Notes: generated from the sequence alone by a model not told the origin. A stretch of 64,000 nt of DNA from Timema cristinae (GCA_039000515.1 JBCFYV010009882.1:58768277-58832276); one strand, 5' to 3'. Shown: positions 36,386-48,312, numbered from the stretch's first letter. Made by a program: numbers and translations.

Positions 36386-36826
36386 AAATAAAAATAACAC
36401 TAATGGGGCAGGAATAAGAAGATAGAATTAATATTAAATGTATCCGGATTAGAGAAGAGTGGGGGAAAAAATTACGAAAAAAAAAACCTTAGTTTTCTCG
36501 GCCAGTATTACAACCCCGGCCTTTATGCTGCGACAAGCTTTACTAGATTTTATTGACGTTTAGACTGCGTTTCTCTCAATTCAGGTATTCACAAAATAAG
36601 TAAGGCCGTTATTAATTATGTTCCCTCTATATATTTTATTGAGTGCCTGTGTTAAGAATCCCTTGGTTTAACTATAAGCTAGATATTAATATGATTGTAT
36701 ATCATAGATAATCAGTACCCATAAAAATAAAAACAATTGTTTATAAAGTCTTGTAAAATTGTATTAATGTGCAATTTATACATTCTATACTCTGTCACAT
36801 TATTATAAACATATTTTAAACAAATA

Positions 36827-37071
36827 CAGGATGACCCACGGAAAAGTAGCCCACCTCCTATATACAGCAGGTGCCTCACTCTGAATTGGAGGTTAATCCC
36901 CTTCAACCCATATTGTGACATGAAGAATGAGTCAATAAAACTTTAGACAATCAGTTCACATGCTCATTCTTTATGTCATAATATGGGTGGAAGGGTATTG
37001 ATTGACCTCCTCCAATTCAGAGTGAGGCACCTGCTGCATATAGTTCGGCTACTTTTCTGTGGGCCGCCCTG
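36827..37071. mobile_element. 245-bp foldback MITE flanked by TA
   Basis: Two arms of about 115 bases are near-perfect reverse complements. The left begins caggatgacccacggaaaag and the right ends tttctgtgggccgccctg; both contain cagcaggtgcctcactctga on one strand. The TA dinucleotides at 36825-36826 and 37072-37073 fit a Tc1/mariner-type target duplication. No transposase. RNA through it would form a long hairpin. Confidence 0.9.
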
Positions 37072-37104
37072 TATAAGCATGTATGGTAAATTCTATGCTT
37101 ACCT

Positions 37105-38218
37105 GGCCCTATCACTAAGACGTAAGATGAACCAATTAGCTCCTTGACATAGAACCATGAAGTAGGATGGACCCGTTATCTCCCAGCCATTGAACTGAGA
37201 AGTATAATAAACAAGCTATCTCCCAGCCATAGAAATAAGAAGTAGGATGAACCCGTTATCTCCCAGCCATTGAACTGAGAAGTAGGATGGACCCGTTATC
37301 TCCCAGCCATTGAACTGAGAAGTATAATAAACAAGCTATCTCCCAGCCATAGAAATAAGAAGTAGGATGAACCAGTTATCTCTCAACCATAGAACCAAGA
37401 AGTAGATAAACAAATTATCTCTCAGCCATATAAATAAGAAGTAGGATGAACAAGCTATCTCCCAGCTATGGAGCTAAGAGGTAAGATGCACAAGTAATCT
37501 CCGAGCCATTTAATTAAGAAGTAGATGAACAAGTTACCACTCAGGCATGGAACTAAGAAATAGGATGAACAAGCTATGGCCCAGCCATGGAACTAAGAGG
37601 TAAGATGCACAAGTAATCTCCGAGCCATTTAATTAAGAAGTAGATGAACAAGTTACCACTCAGGCATGGAACTAAGAAATAGGATGAACAAGCTATGGCC
37701 CAGCCATGGAACTAAGAGGTAAGATGCACAAGTAATCTCCGAGCCATTTAATTAAGAAATAGATGAACAAGTTACCACTCAGGCATGGAACTAAGAAATA
37801 GGATGAACAAGCTATGGCCCAGCCATGGAACTAAGAGGTAAGATGCACAAGTAATCTCCGAGCCATTTAATTAAGAAGTAATGAACAAGTTATCTCAGCC
37901 ATGGACTTAAGAAATAAGATGAACAAGCTATCACCCAGCCATGGAACTAAGAGGTAAGATGCACAAGTAATCTCCAAGCCATTTAACTAAGAAGTAGATA
38001 AACAAATTATCTCTCAGCCATGGAACTAAGAAATAGAATGAACAAGCTATCTCCCAGCCATGGAACTAAGAGGTAGGATGCACAAGTAATTTCCGAGCCA
38101 TTTAACTAAGAATTAGTATGAACAAGTTATCTTCCAGGAATAGAAATGAGAAGTATGATGAACCAGTTATATCCCAGCCCTAACACTAAGAAATAAGATG
38201 AACCAATAATCTTCCAGT
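37105..38218 (+). repeat. ~40-bp minisatellite organised in 119/120-bp trimers
   Basis: About 28 monomers built on gaacaagctatctcccagcc then atggaactaagaagtaggat. Two higher-order phases occur. Around 37201-37380 a trimer repeats at 120 bases. From about 37440 to 37900 a different trimer repeats with gagccattt at 37503, 37622, 37741 and 37860, exactly 119 apart. The flanks of the array hold single diverged monomers, as expected for unequal exchange. The array starts about 30 bases after the foldback MITE. Confidence 0.95.
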
Positions 38219-38219
38219 A

Positions 38220-39780
38220 CTTGTATGTAATGTTAAGTTTTTCCAATTACGGAGATGGGGGTTATTATTAGTTTATTTATTAATAATTCATGTAATTAAA
38301 ATATATTTTGAAAATGTCAATAGTCGCTTATGCAATAAACCTATTAATTCCTACAATTATAAATATGAATCAATGGGTCACATGATACGATATTATACCT
38401 GACGGAATTACCACCGTAGGATGACCGTGTTATATTAATGAGTATCCTCCGCAACAGGAAGTAATGATATAAAATGTATTCCATATTGAATTCTCTACTT
38501 GGGTTGTACGTCTTTTTAACAGCACAAAATCACCACAGAAATTATAGGGCGAAATGTATTAGTTAAAATATGATTAAAATGCCCAACGTGGGTTGAGTGT
38601 GTTACCTTCGCGACATCTCCGCAATATCTCCCATGTATTGAACATGAACATTTTAGGTAGTATTGGTGGGCAAAGTACTAGACGTCAAAACCAACCCAAT
38701 GGCGCCAACATTTAAACATAGTGTAGGAATTGTTTTATTTTATGGGAAAAACAATGTCAAGTGCAGACAGCCAGTAAGTATATGAAGCTTAGCCTGCCCC
38801 ATAATGTCAACTCAATGCGAAACAAATTTGGCCAGTCGATCACCAATTCAGTTTTACTTTGTGGAAACCAAACTTATTCTCTTTTAATTATCCACTGTGA
38901 CTTTGATGGCATAGTTGTAAATCAACTTGACTATTTTTTTATTTACATTTGATTTACTGCCATGCCTTTAACTTAATTAGTCCTACACTATGAACCAATG
39001 TTTTATGGCAAGGCAATAAGATAATAGCCAACGTAATAACACTTTTTATAAACAACACTAAGCACTACTGCAAACAGATGACAAGGAAGTTTAAATATAA
39101 AAAAATAGACTTTTTTGCTATTTATTTTTTCCAGATCGTAAATACATAAATACACAATGTAAATAAAAACATTTTAAATGTATCTTGTCTTCTTGTATAG
39201 TACTAGTCGGTTATTGTTGTATCATTGGCATGCAGAAGGCCTACATCTACTATGAAAACAAATATAATTCATAAAATATTTAGAAGTATATATTGATTCA
39301 AAAGATTAAACATTAAAGCGTGCACGTTTTTAAACTAATGGTTATAGAAATTAGAATGGAATATCCACGGAAAAATTAATTTAAGCTGAGTGAAAAACAT
39401 AAAACTGCATTTAAGCTAGGTTGAATTACTTGAGTAATGTAAATAAGGAACCAAATTGACGTTCAATCATTAGTTTCTCAGACTGAAATAATCTTGTTTA
39501 GACTTTAGATAACAAACAAAGAAATTAGCACAAATAATAACACCACACACGTATAAATGCTAAGTTTTGGAATTAAGTACGGTATATTCCATTTGGCAAA
39601 TCTAGTTGGTAATGTGAGGTCTTAAGGCTGTTGAATTTTTATATCCTAGAACACAACAAATATTACGATAATGCACCATATTAAGAAGTTTATAAATACA
39701 GTTCCATTTATACATTAGTTATTAAGACGTTTATAGAAACATAGAATATCATAAACAGTAGAACTAGAGTAGCACAAAAG
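38220..39780. other. AT-rich DNA, nothing recognised
   Basis: An open frame at 38761-38952 (+) lacks motifs. No repeats with a second copy in the window were seen. Confidence 0.4.
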
Positions 39781-39849
39781 TCTTCCTTAGAACATTCGAA
39801 ACCGAATCCTCATTTGTCATTTTCTTTCTATTGTTTTCGGCGAGGTTCC

Positions 39850-40125
39850 TGACTGTCTAGTTAAGAAAAGGATAGAAGAGTGTTTAATAATTGCAATGTT
39901 AGGCCATGTAATGAGGCATGATAGTTTGATGAAGATGATTAAAGAAGCAGAAGTGGAAGAGAAAAATTTAGAAGAAAGACTAATACTGAAGAACGTGAAT
40001 CAAATAGCGAACGCTGTTGGTAAAAGAAGGTACAAAGATGTAAACAAATTAGGTCCAGGATAAGCAAAAGGGGAGAGCTGCAACAAACTATTTGAAAGAA
40101 TGATGACCTAGTGAATGACACACAA
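39850..40125 (+). pseudogene. LINE reverse-transcriptase C-terminal fragment
   Basis: In one frame it encodes LGHVMRHDSLMK, then VEEKNLEERLILKNVNQI, then GKRRYKDVNKL and, after a stop, AKGESCNKLF. This matches the C-terminal tail that follows the RT domain in many non-LTR elements (pattern LGHV.RHD.L...EG.V.GK..RGRP...Y..QI..D.G...Y...K.LA.DR..WR). The RT catalytic core is absent, as expected for a 5'-truncated and decayed insertion. Confidence 0.8.
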
Positions 40126-40375
40126 AAAAGTAAAATGAACTATTCAACTAAGCTTTCATCAATTTAGGAAACATCATGGCTATAATAACATCATCCTAAG
40201 CCTATTCATCTTATATTAGGAACGGAATTTTGAATTATTTCGTGAGAAAAACAAACATTAATAAGTTTTATTTGAAAAAATAGTTAGCTCGTACTGACGA
40301 ACACAGTCGCCCAAAATACTTTTTTTCCATTACAAGTCAGGTTAAAGATTTAAACCCATGTATACATGCATTAGT

Positions 40376-40580
40376 GGACCCGTGGGTTGAGGTATCACTA
40401 TCATCTGTTTTGATTTGCTGGTGAAGATGAGGTTGGCGTTCGATCCCAAGGTAGGTGTGTTGAGCGTGGCCCTTCCTAAACGCGATTCACTCCTCCTCCA
40501 TCCAAATGGGGGTGGACTTATTTTAAATTCAACCTTCATTCCAACCCTGTTAATGAATGAGATAGCTAAGATGACTAATT
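40376..40580 (+). repeat. SINE A copy, decayed
   Basis: tggcgttcgatcccaaggta (box B), gtgttgagcgtggcccttcc, tcactcctcctccatccaaa, tgggggtggacttattttaa and attcaaccttcattccaacc keep family order. Overlapping open frames on both strands here are accidental. Confidence 0.65.
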
Positions 40581-41113
40581 CAGACGTGAAGCACAAAAGT
40601 AAATTTAATAAACTTCAAACTATAATAAAACCAAGGGTGGAATAAATTGTATGTAACACATGTCTGTTTAAATATATTTGGTTCGATGTTCTCATTCAAA
40701 GATCAATAGAGTGTGGTGATATATAAAGGATAAAATTGTATCTAATATAAAAGATAAATTATTAGTATACTCTAAAAGAGAAGCTGACATATTTAGTATC
40801 ATTTAAAATCTTGGCGTAACAAGAAGAACGTGATTGACTTGAAGAATGTGTAGGTTCTGTTTTTATTTGTTTCTTAGTGCAGATACGATACAAACTGTAG
40901 CCTTACAATAAATCAAATGAGGTAAAATTACATTAGTAAAGATCCTAGGCTTTAAATAGAACCACTTGATCTTTTTCATCGCGAGGTAGAGGACTTTAAA
41001 TTCCTAGACAAAGTGGAACACTTCTTCACTAATTAAATATCTACGATGGTCACCTGAATAAGTTGGCGCTAAGGGAACATACAAGTTGAAGGGAATAATC
41101 CTCAAACTGAGGT

Positions 41114-41880
41114 GTCTATAAATTGAATGACAGTTCTGAAGTTTAAAATTAACTTGAAATTATCTTAAAATATTTTGTTATGACACTATCAGAACATATC
41201 TTCATTTTTAAGGAAGGTTAGATTTATGTTAGTAAACAGCTTACGTTGATCTTAGAACTAATACATTTTTCATGAATCGAAGTAGCTAAATTAACCATTT
41301 CATTATATTTTTGAAGTCATAAGACTTAAAAGATAAGGTTTGTTTTATTCTCTAGGGGCCTTTCTCCACCATTTTGGCATTAATCTTATGTTGAAATAAT
41401 AAACTACTTCTTAAATAACGTGGGATTATTGGACGTCTAAAACGTGTTTGAGCACTTTGGTAGACGGCTCCCCAAGCAAGCTTAGAATTGTTTTAAGACT
41501 TTTTTTGTTGGAGACCACTTGCCGAAGCACTGAGACGCGTTGCAGACGTCTAGAAATCCCACGCTATTTATGAACTTATAAGTTATCTCAAAATAATATT
41601 CACATCAAAAGGAATAAGAAGGGAATCAACATATCCCTAGGAGATTAAAAATCTTAGGTGTCAAGATAAGTGATTTTTATCAAATATAATAAAATGGTTT
41701 AATTAGCTCCTTTTCAACGTCGATTAACAGCAAGTATTTCAGAGGGAGATAACATAGATCTAACCTTTCTTAAAATATAAATATATGTTTAAATAGCGTC
41801 AAAACAGATTATTTTAAGATAATAGGAGAATTTTTTTAGTGTATTTTAAGCTTCATGACTGCACTTGAATCTAAAAATAG
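41114..41880. mobile_element. Large imperfect palindrome, ~770 bp, arms ~370 bp
   Basis: The left arm (41114-41475) and right arm (41510-41880) are reverse complements throughout. Paired landmarks are acgtgggatt/aatcccacgc, ggacgtct/agacgtct, tctctagggg/ccctaggaga, ttaaccatttcattatattt against its partner near 41680, and aaggttagatttatg against its partner near 41755. The spacer is about 35 bases. No ORF. It behaves as a foldback-type element, or an inverted duplication of a roughly 370-base sequence. A partial extra arm appears near 45690. Confidence 0.85.
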
Positions 41881-42596
41881 TCAAACAATAATGGTAAAAC
41901 GAAAACCAAACCAATTCTGTAGAAGGATCTTTTAACATCGGTATGTACGGAAACGTTGTCATAATTGAAATAACTCGTCATCGTGTAAAAATACCTCATT
42001 AGCTGTGGCCCTAATTATATTTTGATATGTGATCATCGACTTTGAAGTTAGTTTCATTATTAGGGCTGGCAGTACGCCCACTCTCCATCGCTACCTTCAC
42101 AGCTGCTTCAAAAATTTTACTTTTATGTGGCCATTTATATTTATACATATGTGTGTATTTAATATTTAGTGACAATGATTTAAAATCGGAAAGTTCACAG
42201 ACTTGATCAATTTACTTCTGTGCATGGATTCAGTTAATAATGTATTAATATTATTTCTAGAAATTTATTTCTATTTATATTTACCTTAACAGAGATAAAG
42301 AGAGAAATACTTTTCTGGTTTCTTTTTAAAATCCCAGATTTACACATCTCCTTTGTTAGCCCAAGATACATAGAGGAAACTGAAATCCCAGAATAACACA
42401 ATGCTAACGCATCTCCCCAAGTGTTTCGGATTTTGATTTGCTGGTAGAAGTTGATCGGGGGGGTCAGAGTTATTAATACAAATGATCACACCAGCCTGAC
42501 CACTTGAAGTTAACGTCACAAGTAGAGTGATAGAATTAAGTAGAATTTGCTTACTTACTCTTTGTCATTAAGAACTCAAAAGTTAATGGACGCACT

Positions 42597-43025
42597 TTAA
42601 AAAGTACGCAACCTAGACCTATATTTAGCTAGTTCTATCCAGTCCCCTACCTCTTTTATGTCCATTCAAATGTTAGCCTCCCTTCTGCGTCTAGGTCTTC
42701 TCAATGGTCTCTTCCCAATGAGTTTGTCAGTCATTACCTGAACATGGTTCTAAATTCTCCCATTCGCACTGCATGACCTGCTCACCATAATCTACGCGAT
42801 TTGATTAGCCTAACAGTGTCTTGTGATGAGTTCAGGGTATGTAACTTATCGGCATGTAACCTCCTCCACTCCCGAGTATCTTATTCCTTTTTTTTTTGGA
42901 CCAGATATATTCATAAGCAGCTTGTTTTTGAACACCCTAAGTTTATTTTCATCGTGTAAGGTAATAGAAAATGTTTTACAATCATAGAGAACAACCAGTA
43001 AAACTATGGTTTTGTATAGGCCTAC
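42597..43025 (-). pseudogene. LINE reverse-transcriptase C-terminus, frameshifted
   Basis: On the minus strand: YKTIVLLVVLYDCKTFSITL, then LRVFKNKLLMNISGPKK, then a frameshift at an A run, EWRRLHADKLHTLNSSQD, VRLIKSRRLW, AGHAVRMGE, another shift, GKRPLRRPRRRREANI, and WIELAKYRSRLRTF before a stop at 42597. This is the post-RT tail typical of arthropod non-LTR elements (YG.ETWTL, GP.R.E..GEWRRLHN.EL, RWAGHV.RM, GRPR.RW.DNI). At least two frameshifts and two stops make it dead. Confidence 0.88.
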
Positions 43026-43087
43026 TTAATTTTACATTTGGAAAATGTATTTACTATAATAGTTAATTGATTTTTGCATTATATTTT

Positions 43088-43320
43088 AAAACTCATTTGG
43101 TATATATGCATTTTATTACACTAATGCAGTAGATAAAATGAAGGTAGAATCTAAAGGCATGTACTCGAATTAGCGCTAAGAAAAATTATAAAACCGTTTA
43201 GGAAAAAAAATCCTTCATTAAACCCTGCTGGGATTCAAGCACCGACCTCCTCGTCACCGAAAAACAAGATTAGATGAGATTTGCGTTTAAAATCAATGTC
43301 CCAAAATGTTCCTAAATGAC
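43088..43320 (-). repeat. SINE A copy, decayed, minus strand
   Basis: aaaatgaaggtagaatctaa, aaccgtttaggaaaaaaaat, ccttcattaaaccctgctgg and gattcaagcaccgacctcct (antisense box B) in family order. Confidence 0.6.
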
Positions 43321-43669
43321 GTGATTGACCACGACTCTGCAGCTCAAGAGAAGATACTCATTGATAACGGGGAACTCTCAAATTACCATTTTATTAAACG
43401 TAGGCTACTCTTTTTTTTTCATTTACAGATTTACTTGGTTACGTCACTTAAGACAGTATGATGAATAGGGTTTTTATAAAATAAATGAACCAGAATTCCC
43501 CAAAAATACAATGGCAAACCACATTGTTGATTAAAAAAAACTTTCTTTACACTGGAATTTAGAAAATAATTTGAAGTTTTTTTAACTGATTAGCTTATAG
43601 ATGAAATTATTTTTTTATTGGAACAAAAAATGGTGCACGTAACTTTTTTACACAGAACGTATATATCCC

Positions 43670-43870
43670 CAGAGTCGATGGGCACAAAAAGTCATGGTCT
43701 AGACCTCAAACGCGTCTAGTGTGATTTTCAGAACTACGGGGAAGTCAGGATGAAGCCCATTCTCACCTGTGTGTTCTAAATTGTGTTTTTACTAATAGTT
43801 TTAAGATTTCGCTCCATACAAAATTGTGTATATCTCCTCTAACTGCATACATTTTAATGTATACCCCCTT
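43670..43870 (+). repeat. SINE A copy, decayed
   Basis: gggcacaaaaagtcatggtc, tagacctcaaacgcgtctag, actacggggaagtcaggatg, tttttactaatagttttaag and tatatctcctctaactgc. Weak but ordered; it abuts the DNA element at 43889. Confidence 0.4.
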
Positions 43871-43888
43871 AGTTTAGTTAAATGGACT

Positions 43889-44393
43889 TATTACAGTTGG
43901 GTCACGAGTTTCTTCTCGGAATTGTAAACAAGTCGTAAGCCTACATGTGTACTAGCTCAGCCCCAGCTGTTGTGGCGCTCTATTTAAGATGGATTTTAAT
44001 ATTTACTTGATTTGGACAAAAACACGCGTGATGGATATTAAGACACAACAAAATGCTAAGCTAAGTTAAACTAACCTAATCCATTCTAACCTACCATAAC
44101 ATAATCCAACCTAATTTAACCATATGGCACAACACGATCTTAACCTATGCAAGCCTAACCCAACATAAGACAAAAGGATTGGTGGGGCCAAATTCTTATT
44201 TTATCCGCAGGTCTATTATTTGTTATAGTCATCCTTATCACTGATTGTGGTCCAAATAAGCTATGACGATAATCCTCCTTTTGAGTGAACGTAGCCAAAC
44301 GAAGCTATGATGATACTCCTCCTAGTCAATGACCATGGCACAACTAAGCTATTACTCTTTTGGGACAAAGGGTTCGTGCCCCTACTGTAATGC
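43889..44393. mobile_element. Non-autonomous DNA element, copy 2, CTAACC-rich interior
   Basis: Ends attacagttgggtcacg and, reversed, attacagtaggggcacg: clear terminal inverted repeats of about 17 bases. The interior matches 31560-31990 block by block (aaaatgctaagctaagtta, catatggcacaacacgatct, gtctattatttgttatagtc, cttttgggacaa). It is longer than copy 1 because of a near-duplicated tcctcc..agctatgacgat block at 44240-44330. Confidence 0.85.
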
Positions 44394-44399
44394 GCCGAT

Positions 44400-45560
44400 T
44401 TAAATAGCCCAGACAGGTAGTAAGAAGCATTAAAAAAACATAGAAATCCATTTAATGCCTTAAATTATGTTTTATAATTTTTAATATATATTTGTTTTAT
44501 TTCTTTATTGACACTTTATATGTCACTATTAGTAATATTTGAATACTTCAAATCTATTAATTAGTAAAACTTAAATCGGTCTGTACATTTTTTTTTTATT
44601 TGTTTAATGCTAGTAAACCAAAAAGTCGTCTACTCATCGGATCGAGATGGGACTTCTTCTTTTGTAATCCTAATTTTTCAGATAATTAAGATTTACACAA
44701 TTATGCTCATAAAACTGCGATTATTCAATTAAGTTTTTTTTAACCAAACGGTACTTTAACATAAAGTATAAACAATATTTATTTAGTATTTAATTGATAT
44801 TTTTCTACAATATATTTTTATGGCATGATTAATTTCGCCATAAACTTATACCAATAATAAATAACTATTATTAATGCTAAAAACAAATAAAGTTTGTTTC
44901 ATAAATATTTTTTCACAGAAATTAGCCTTGTAAAAAGTTATATCAAAATGCTTATTTTTCTAAAATAGTACTTTTTCACAAATTAACATATTATAAAAAT
45001 TGCTTTAATTTATCTTGCTTACAAAAATATTTATTGATCGTGTAGTAAAATTTGTACACATTAGGTTTTAAATCATTTCATTATCATCTACATGTTTTAA
45101 TAGAAAAAAATAATAGCTTATCTATAAATAGATATCCCAAACTAAGTTGTTTCAATGCACTATATCCAAACAATTTTATTTTAACACACTAACATTTTAT
45201 AATTCTTTAAAAAGTCAAAATGATCTCAATAGTAAGTTTAAAAAGCCAATCTCATATGCTAAGTCTATTTGGGCGTCTTGGAATGTGTCTCCAAGTGATT
45301 TTGTCACCTGAGGTTTGGGTACTACAGCTAAATATAAATGTGAGGTTCCCTCTACTCGGATGGAACTGTCCCACCCACAGAGAGCATTAATCTTCTTCCC
45401 CTGCTCCCTTTACCCTGATTGGAGAACATTGGCAACATTTGGGATACTTCCATTGCAAACCAACCGTGAAAAGCTATGCTATCTTGACACTTGGATTCTG
45501 GCTATTTTTTCTAAGATGTAAAAGACGAACACACTTAAAATTAATCTTTAGAAAACGAAT
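44400..45560. other. AT-rich DNA, nothing recognised
   Basis: Strongly A/T. An open frame at 45315-45521 (+) lies in a slightly richer patch but shows no family motif or obvious splice context. Confidence 0.4.
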
Positions 45561-45654
45561 AAAGCTGAAAATATTTATAACTAAAATTTGACGAGAAAAA
45601 ATCTATATCTTGAGAGCTGTATTTTGTACAGTATTTCTTTAACTTCTTTGCCAA

Positions 45655-45730
45655 AAACCTGATGTAATAAATCCTATAGGAGTGCAGACGTCCAGTAACC
45701 ACGCATTATTTAACAATTAGGATAGATTTG
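45655..45730. repeat. Partial arm of the 41-kb palindromic element
   Basis: agacgtccagtaaccacgca followed by ttatttaac matches the left arm of the 41114-41880 palindrome in reverse. Only this part is recognisable, so it is a truncated relative. Confidence 0.5.
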
Positions 45731-45954
45731 CTATTATCAATTCTGATTTACGCAAAAACGAAGTTGAACATTATAGACTTGTCCATATCGTTTTTAAGAC
45801 CTCACGTTTTACGATATTAAGTTTTTAAAATAAGAATGAAAAGGCGAAACTAGCTACACTTCAGCTGAGTTTCACGTTATATGCTTCATATTAATGATTA
45901 AGGTAAGTGGTAGAAAACATAGATATAGCCTCCCTCAAACAATAAAGTATATTT

Positions 45955-46165
45955 TTTTCTATCACCGTATCTTACTACACATTTGGGCTTTATGCCTATG
46001 TAATAATTACTCTAATATTCTAGGGATGAAGAAGGTTGAATTTAGAGAAAGTGGACCTGAATTTGCTGGAGAGAGAAAGAGTGAAAAACTACTATCTCTC
46101 CGTCATAAGCAGTTTGGTTTATTTGCAAGTGTGATGCCTTAAACTATGTGGTCAACAAAGCGTGT
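45955..46165 (-). repeat. SINE A copy, minus strand
   Basis: Antisense tail (caccgtatcttactacacat), gggatgaagaaggttgaatt, agaaagagtgaaaaactact, tctctccgtcataagcagtt and gatgccttaaactatgtgg. The box B segment is deleted. Confidence 0.7.
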
Positions 46166-46554
46166 TAATTTTTTTATTTCACAAAACATTGTTAGGATAA
46201 ATTGAGAATTGTTTTAGTTGTTTTGAGTCTTCAGAACGGCCATTCCCATAAGACATACCATAGTGTGAGGTGGCGCACTTACTGCGTCACCCAACCGCCC
46301 CTGAGAGACTGTATCGGACTGAGTCCCGTTGGGGGGGATGTTTCTTGGGTCTTACGTGATGCTAAAATAGTTAGAGATGATTACAGGTTAATTTAAATAC
46401 AATTCCAGGTGATATAAATGTTTCATTTATGCTTGGAACTTGTTCACAATTACATGTATGTGTTCATATTAGATGGCATGCCAATTTATGTGGGGAAACA
46501 TATTTTATTAAATATTATTTAACAAAATTATATACGTGTGATTTCAAAAGTTAG

Positions 46555-46745
46555 TATAGGCTTGCCGATTACGGGGAGAACATGGTTCAAGTCCTTACTG
46601 GGTGTACTGAGGGTGTGTTTCTTAAATTCATTCCAATATTTTCATGAAAGCAAGGGTGCATATCCTTTAGACTCTACCTTCCTCATCCCTACCCCATTAC
46701 CGCAATTAAAAGTGTGTATAGCCTGGACGAGAAGCTATTTATAGT
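46555..46745 (+). repeat. SINE A copy, head-less
   Basis: ttgccgattacggggagaac, atggttcaagtccttactgg (box B), gtgtactgagggtgtgtttc, accttcctcatccctacccc and gtatagcctggacgagaagc. Confidence 0.7.
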
Positions 46746-47084
46746 AAGAAATAAAATATAAGCTTATTATTTTTTTGATGTAAACAATTTGTACTAAATT
46801 ACATTTGTGATTGGATATCTATGTCACTATAATTTTCTTAAGTTCCCGCTATAATTTGTTAGTATAAATAGCAGTGACATTTTGTTAAATGGAAATTTGA
46901 GACTCTTACCTGAATCTGCGTTGTGAACGATTTTTACATGACATAACTTTAATATACTATTTTTCAATTAAATAACATTTCCAACTGATAAATTTATCCA
47001 TACCACAAGAGATTAAATTTTTAATTAACCTCGTCTTAAAGTTAAGACATAAATAGTGTTTCCTGAATAATTTTTTTTTACAGT

Positions 47085-47286
47085 GCATCTTACTACGTGT
47101 TTAGGATATTTTTATTTAACTACACTAACATCCAACATGTGGGCTAATCTAATGACTAAGAGTTTGGAGTTCGAAGCCTGGTGAGCGTAATTTCTTCTAA
47201 AGGTTTCACACTCCCCATCTACATTTCTTAAAAGTTCCACCTCCCTCGTCCCTACCCCATTAGTTTTGTGTGATAACTGCGTCTAG
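47085..47286 (+). repeat. SINE A fragments preceding a full copy
   Basis: An antisense tail piece (cagtgcatcttactacgtgt) at 47090 is followed by a plus-strand body (gagttcgaagcctggtgagc, tttcacactccccatctaca, cctcgtccctaccccattag), so at least two decayed copies overlap here. Confidence 0.55.
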
Positions 47287-47555
47287 CCTGCTTTGGTGGC
47301 CGCATGGTCTAAGGCGTCAGTCACTTTCGTGCTAGACTAGACTGCCGATGACAGGGAGATCATGGTTATAGACCCGTTCGTGTGTACTGAGCTTGGTTTT
47401 TCCAAAATAGTTTTTTTCACGCTCTTATCAAGAAAATATTGGTACTCTTCCTGTGAATAAAGCCTTCCTCATCCTTAACTCATTAGCGTAGTTGGTGCAA
47501 ATAAGTATAGCTTACAACCTAAACAGGTATTAAAACACGTTGCTATAAAATAAAG
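47287..47555 (+). repeat. SINE A, near full length
   Basis: cctgctttggtggccgcatg, gtctaaggcgtcagtcac, tagactgccgatgacaggga, box B atcatggttatagacccgtt (mutated), cctcatccttaactcattag and tail aacctaaacaggtattaaaa then cacgttgctata. Confidence 0.82.
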
Positions 47556-47659
47556 AAAAAATGCATCTAGCCCGGACGGTGAAGACTCTGAGTTTAAACT
47601 AAAGACTTTCTTATGGGGAAGGTAGAACACACGTGTTTTCGTGAATACGCACATAAAGC

Positions 47660-48305
47660 GCACTTACATTAATATTTTAACATTTAAAATAACACTCATT
47701 TTAAGAGTAAAATTAAAATTATCAAAGTTCATCGTAACTTTTGGTTCCAAGTCATTGATTACTATAATTGAGTAAAGATAATGCAAGCGATAATCGATAG
47801 ATCCGTCTGACCTCATGCCCCATAGATGCGGGTGATGTATTAGTACATATTCATTTGAGAATCATGTAGTGAAAAAATCCTGGCAAATATCACGATATAA
47901 CTATCAAAGTAGCTATCTACTTCGATAAAATACGAATCGCATCTAAATATGTGTTTATTATTTTCATCTTAGTATTGTGAAAAGTGAATGTTGCCAATAA
48001 AAATAAAATTTCTCCCAGAAAATTAATCGAGTCCTCAGGCCTGTAAATTAAATCTGAAAATGTATTTTGAAACATTTTTGGATTTGAGAATCTGTCTATT
48101 AAATACATTTAATTAAAATAACTTCCACAAACCCCAATTATATTTTTTTTAAAGTCAAAGAAATAGATGATTAATTTGCTAATATATTAGTATCGTAATA
48201 GGTTCAATATATGTTTGGCTAAGGATTGTCATAATAGTTGGGAGTTTACACGGTAATAGTTAACTTGTACTGAATTCTCTATTAATGAATTTATTTTAGT
48301 TTTAT
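47660..48305. other. AT-rich DNA, nothing recognised
   Basis: No family similarity, tandem or inverted structure seen. Confidence 0.4.
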
Positions 48306-48312
48306 ATTTACA

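Noticed and set aside
36712..36921. 69-codon minus-strand frame
   Set aside because: Covers one arm of the foldback MITE; no coding similarity.
37105..38218. CRISPR-like or protein-repeat array
   Set aside because: Repeat units vary along their whole length with no conserved-repeat/unique-spacer pattern, and frames contain stops.
40342..40645. Overlapping open frames on both strands
   Set aside because: They cover a decayed SINE A whose blocks are recognisable in order.
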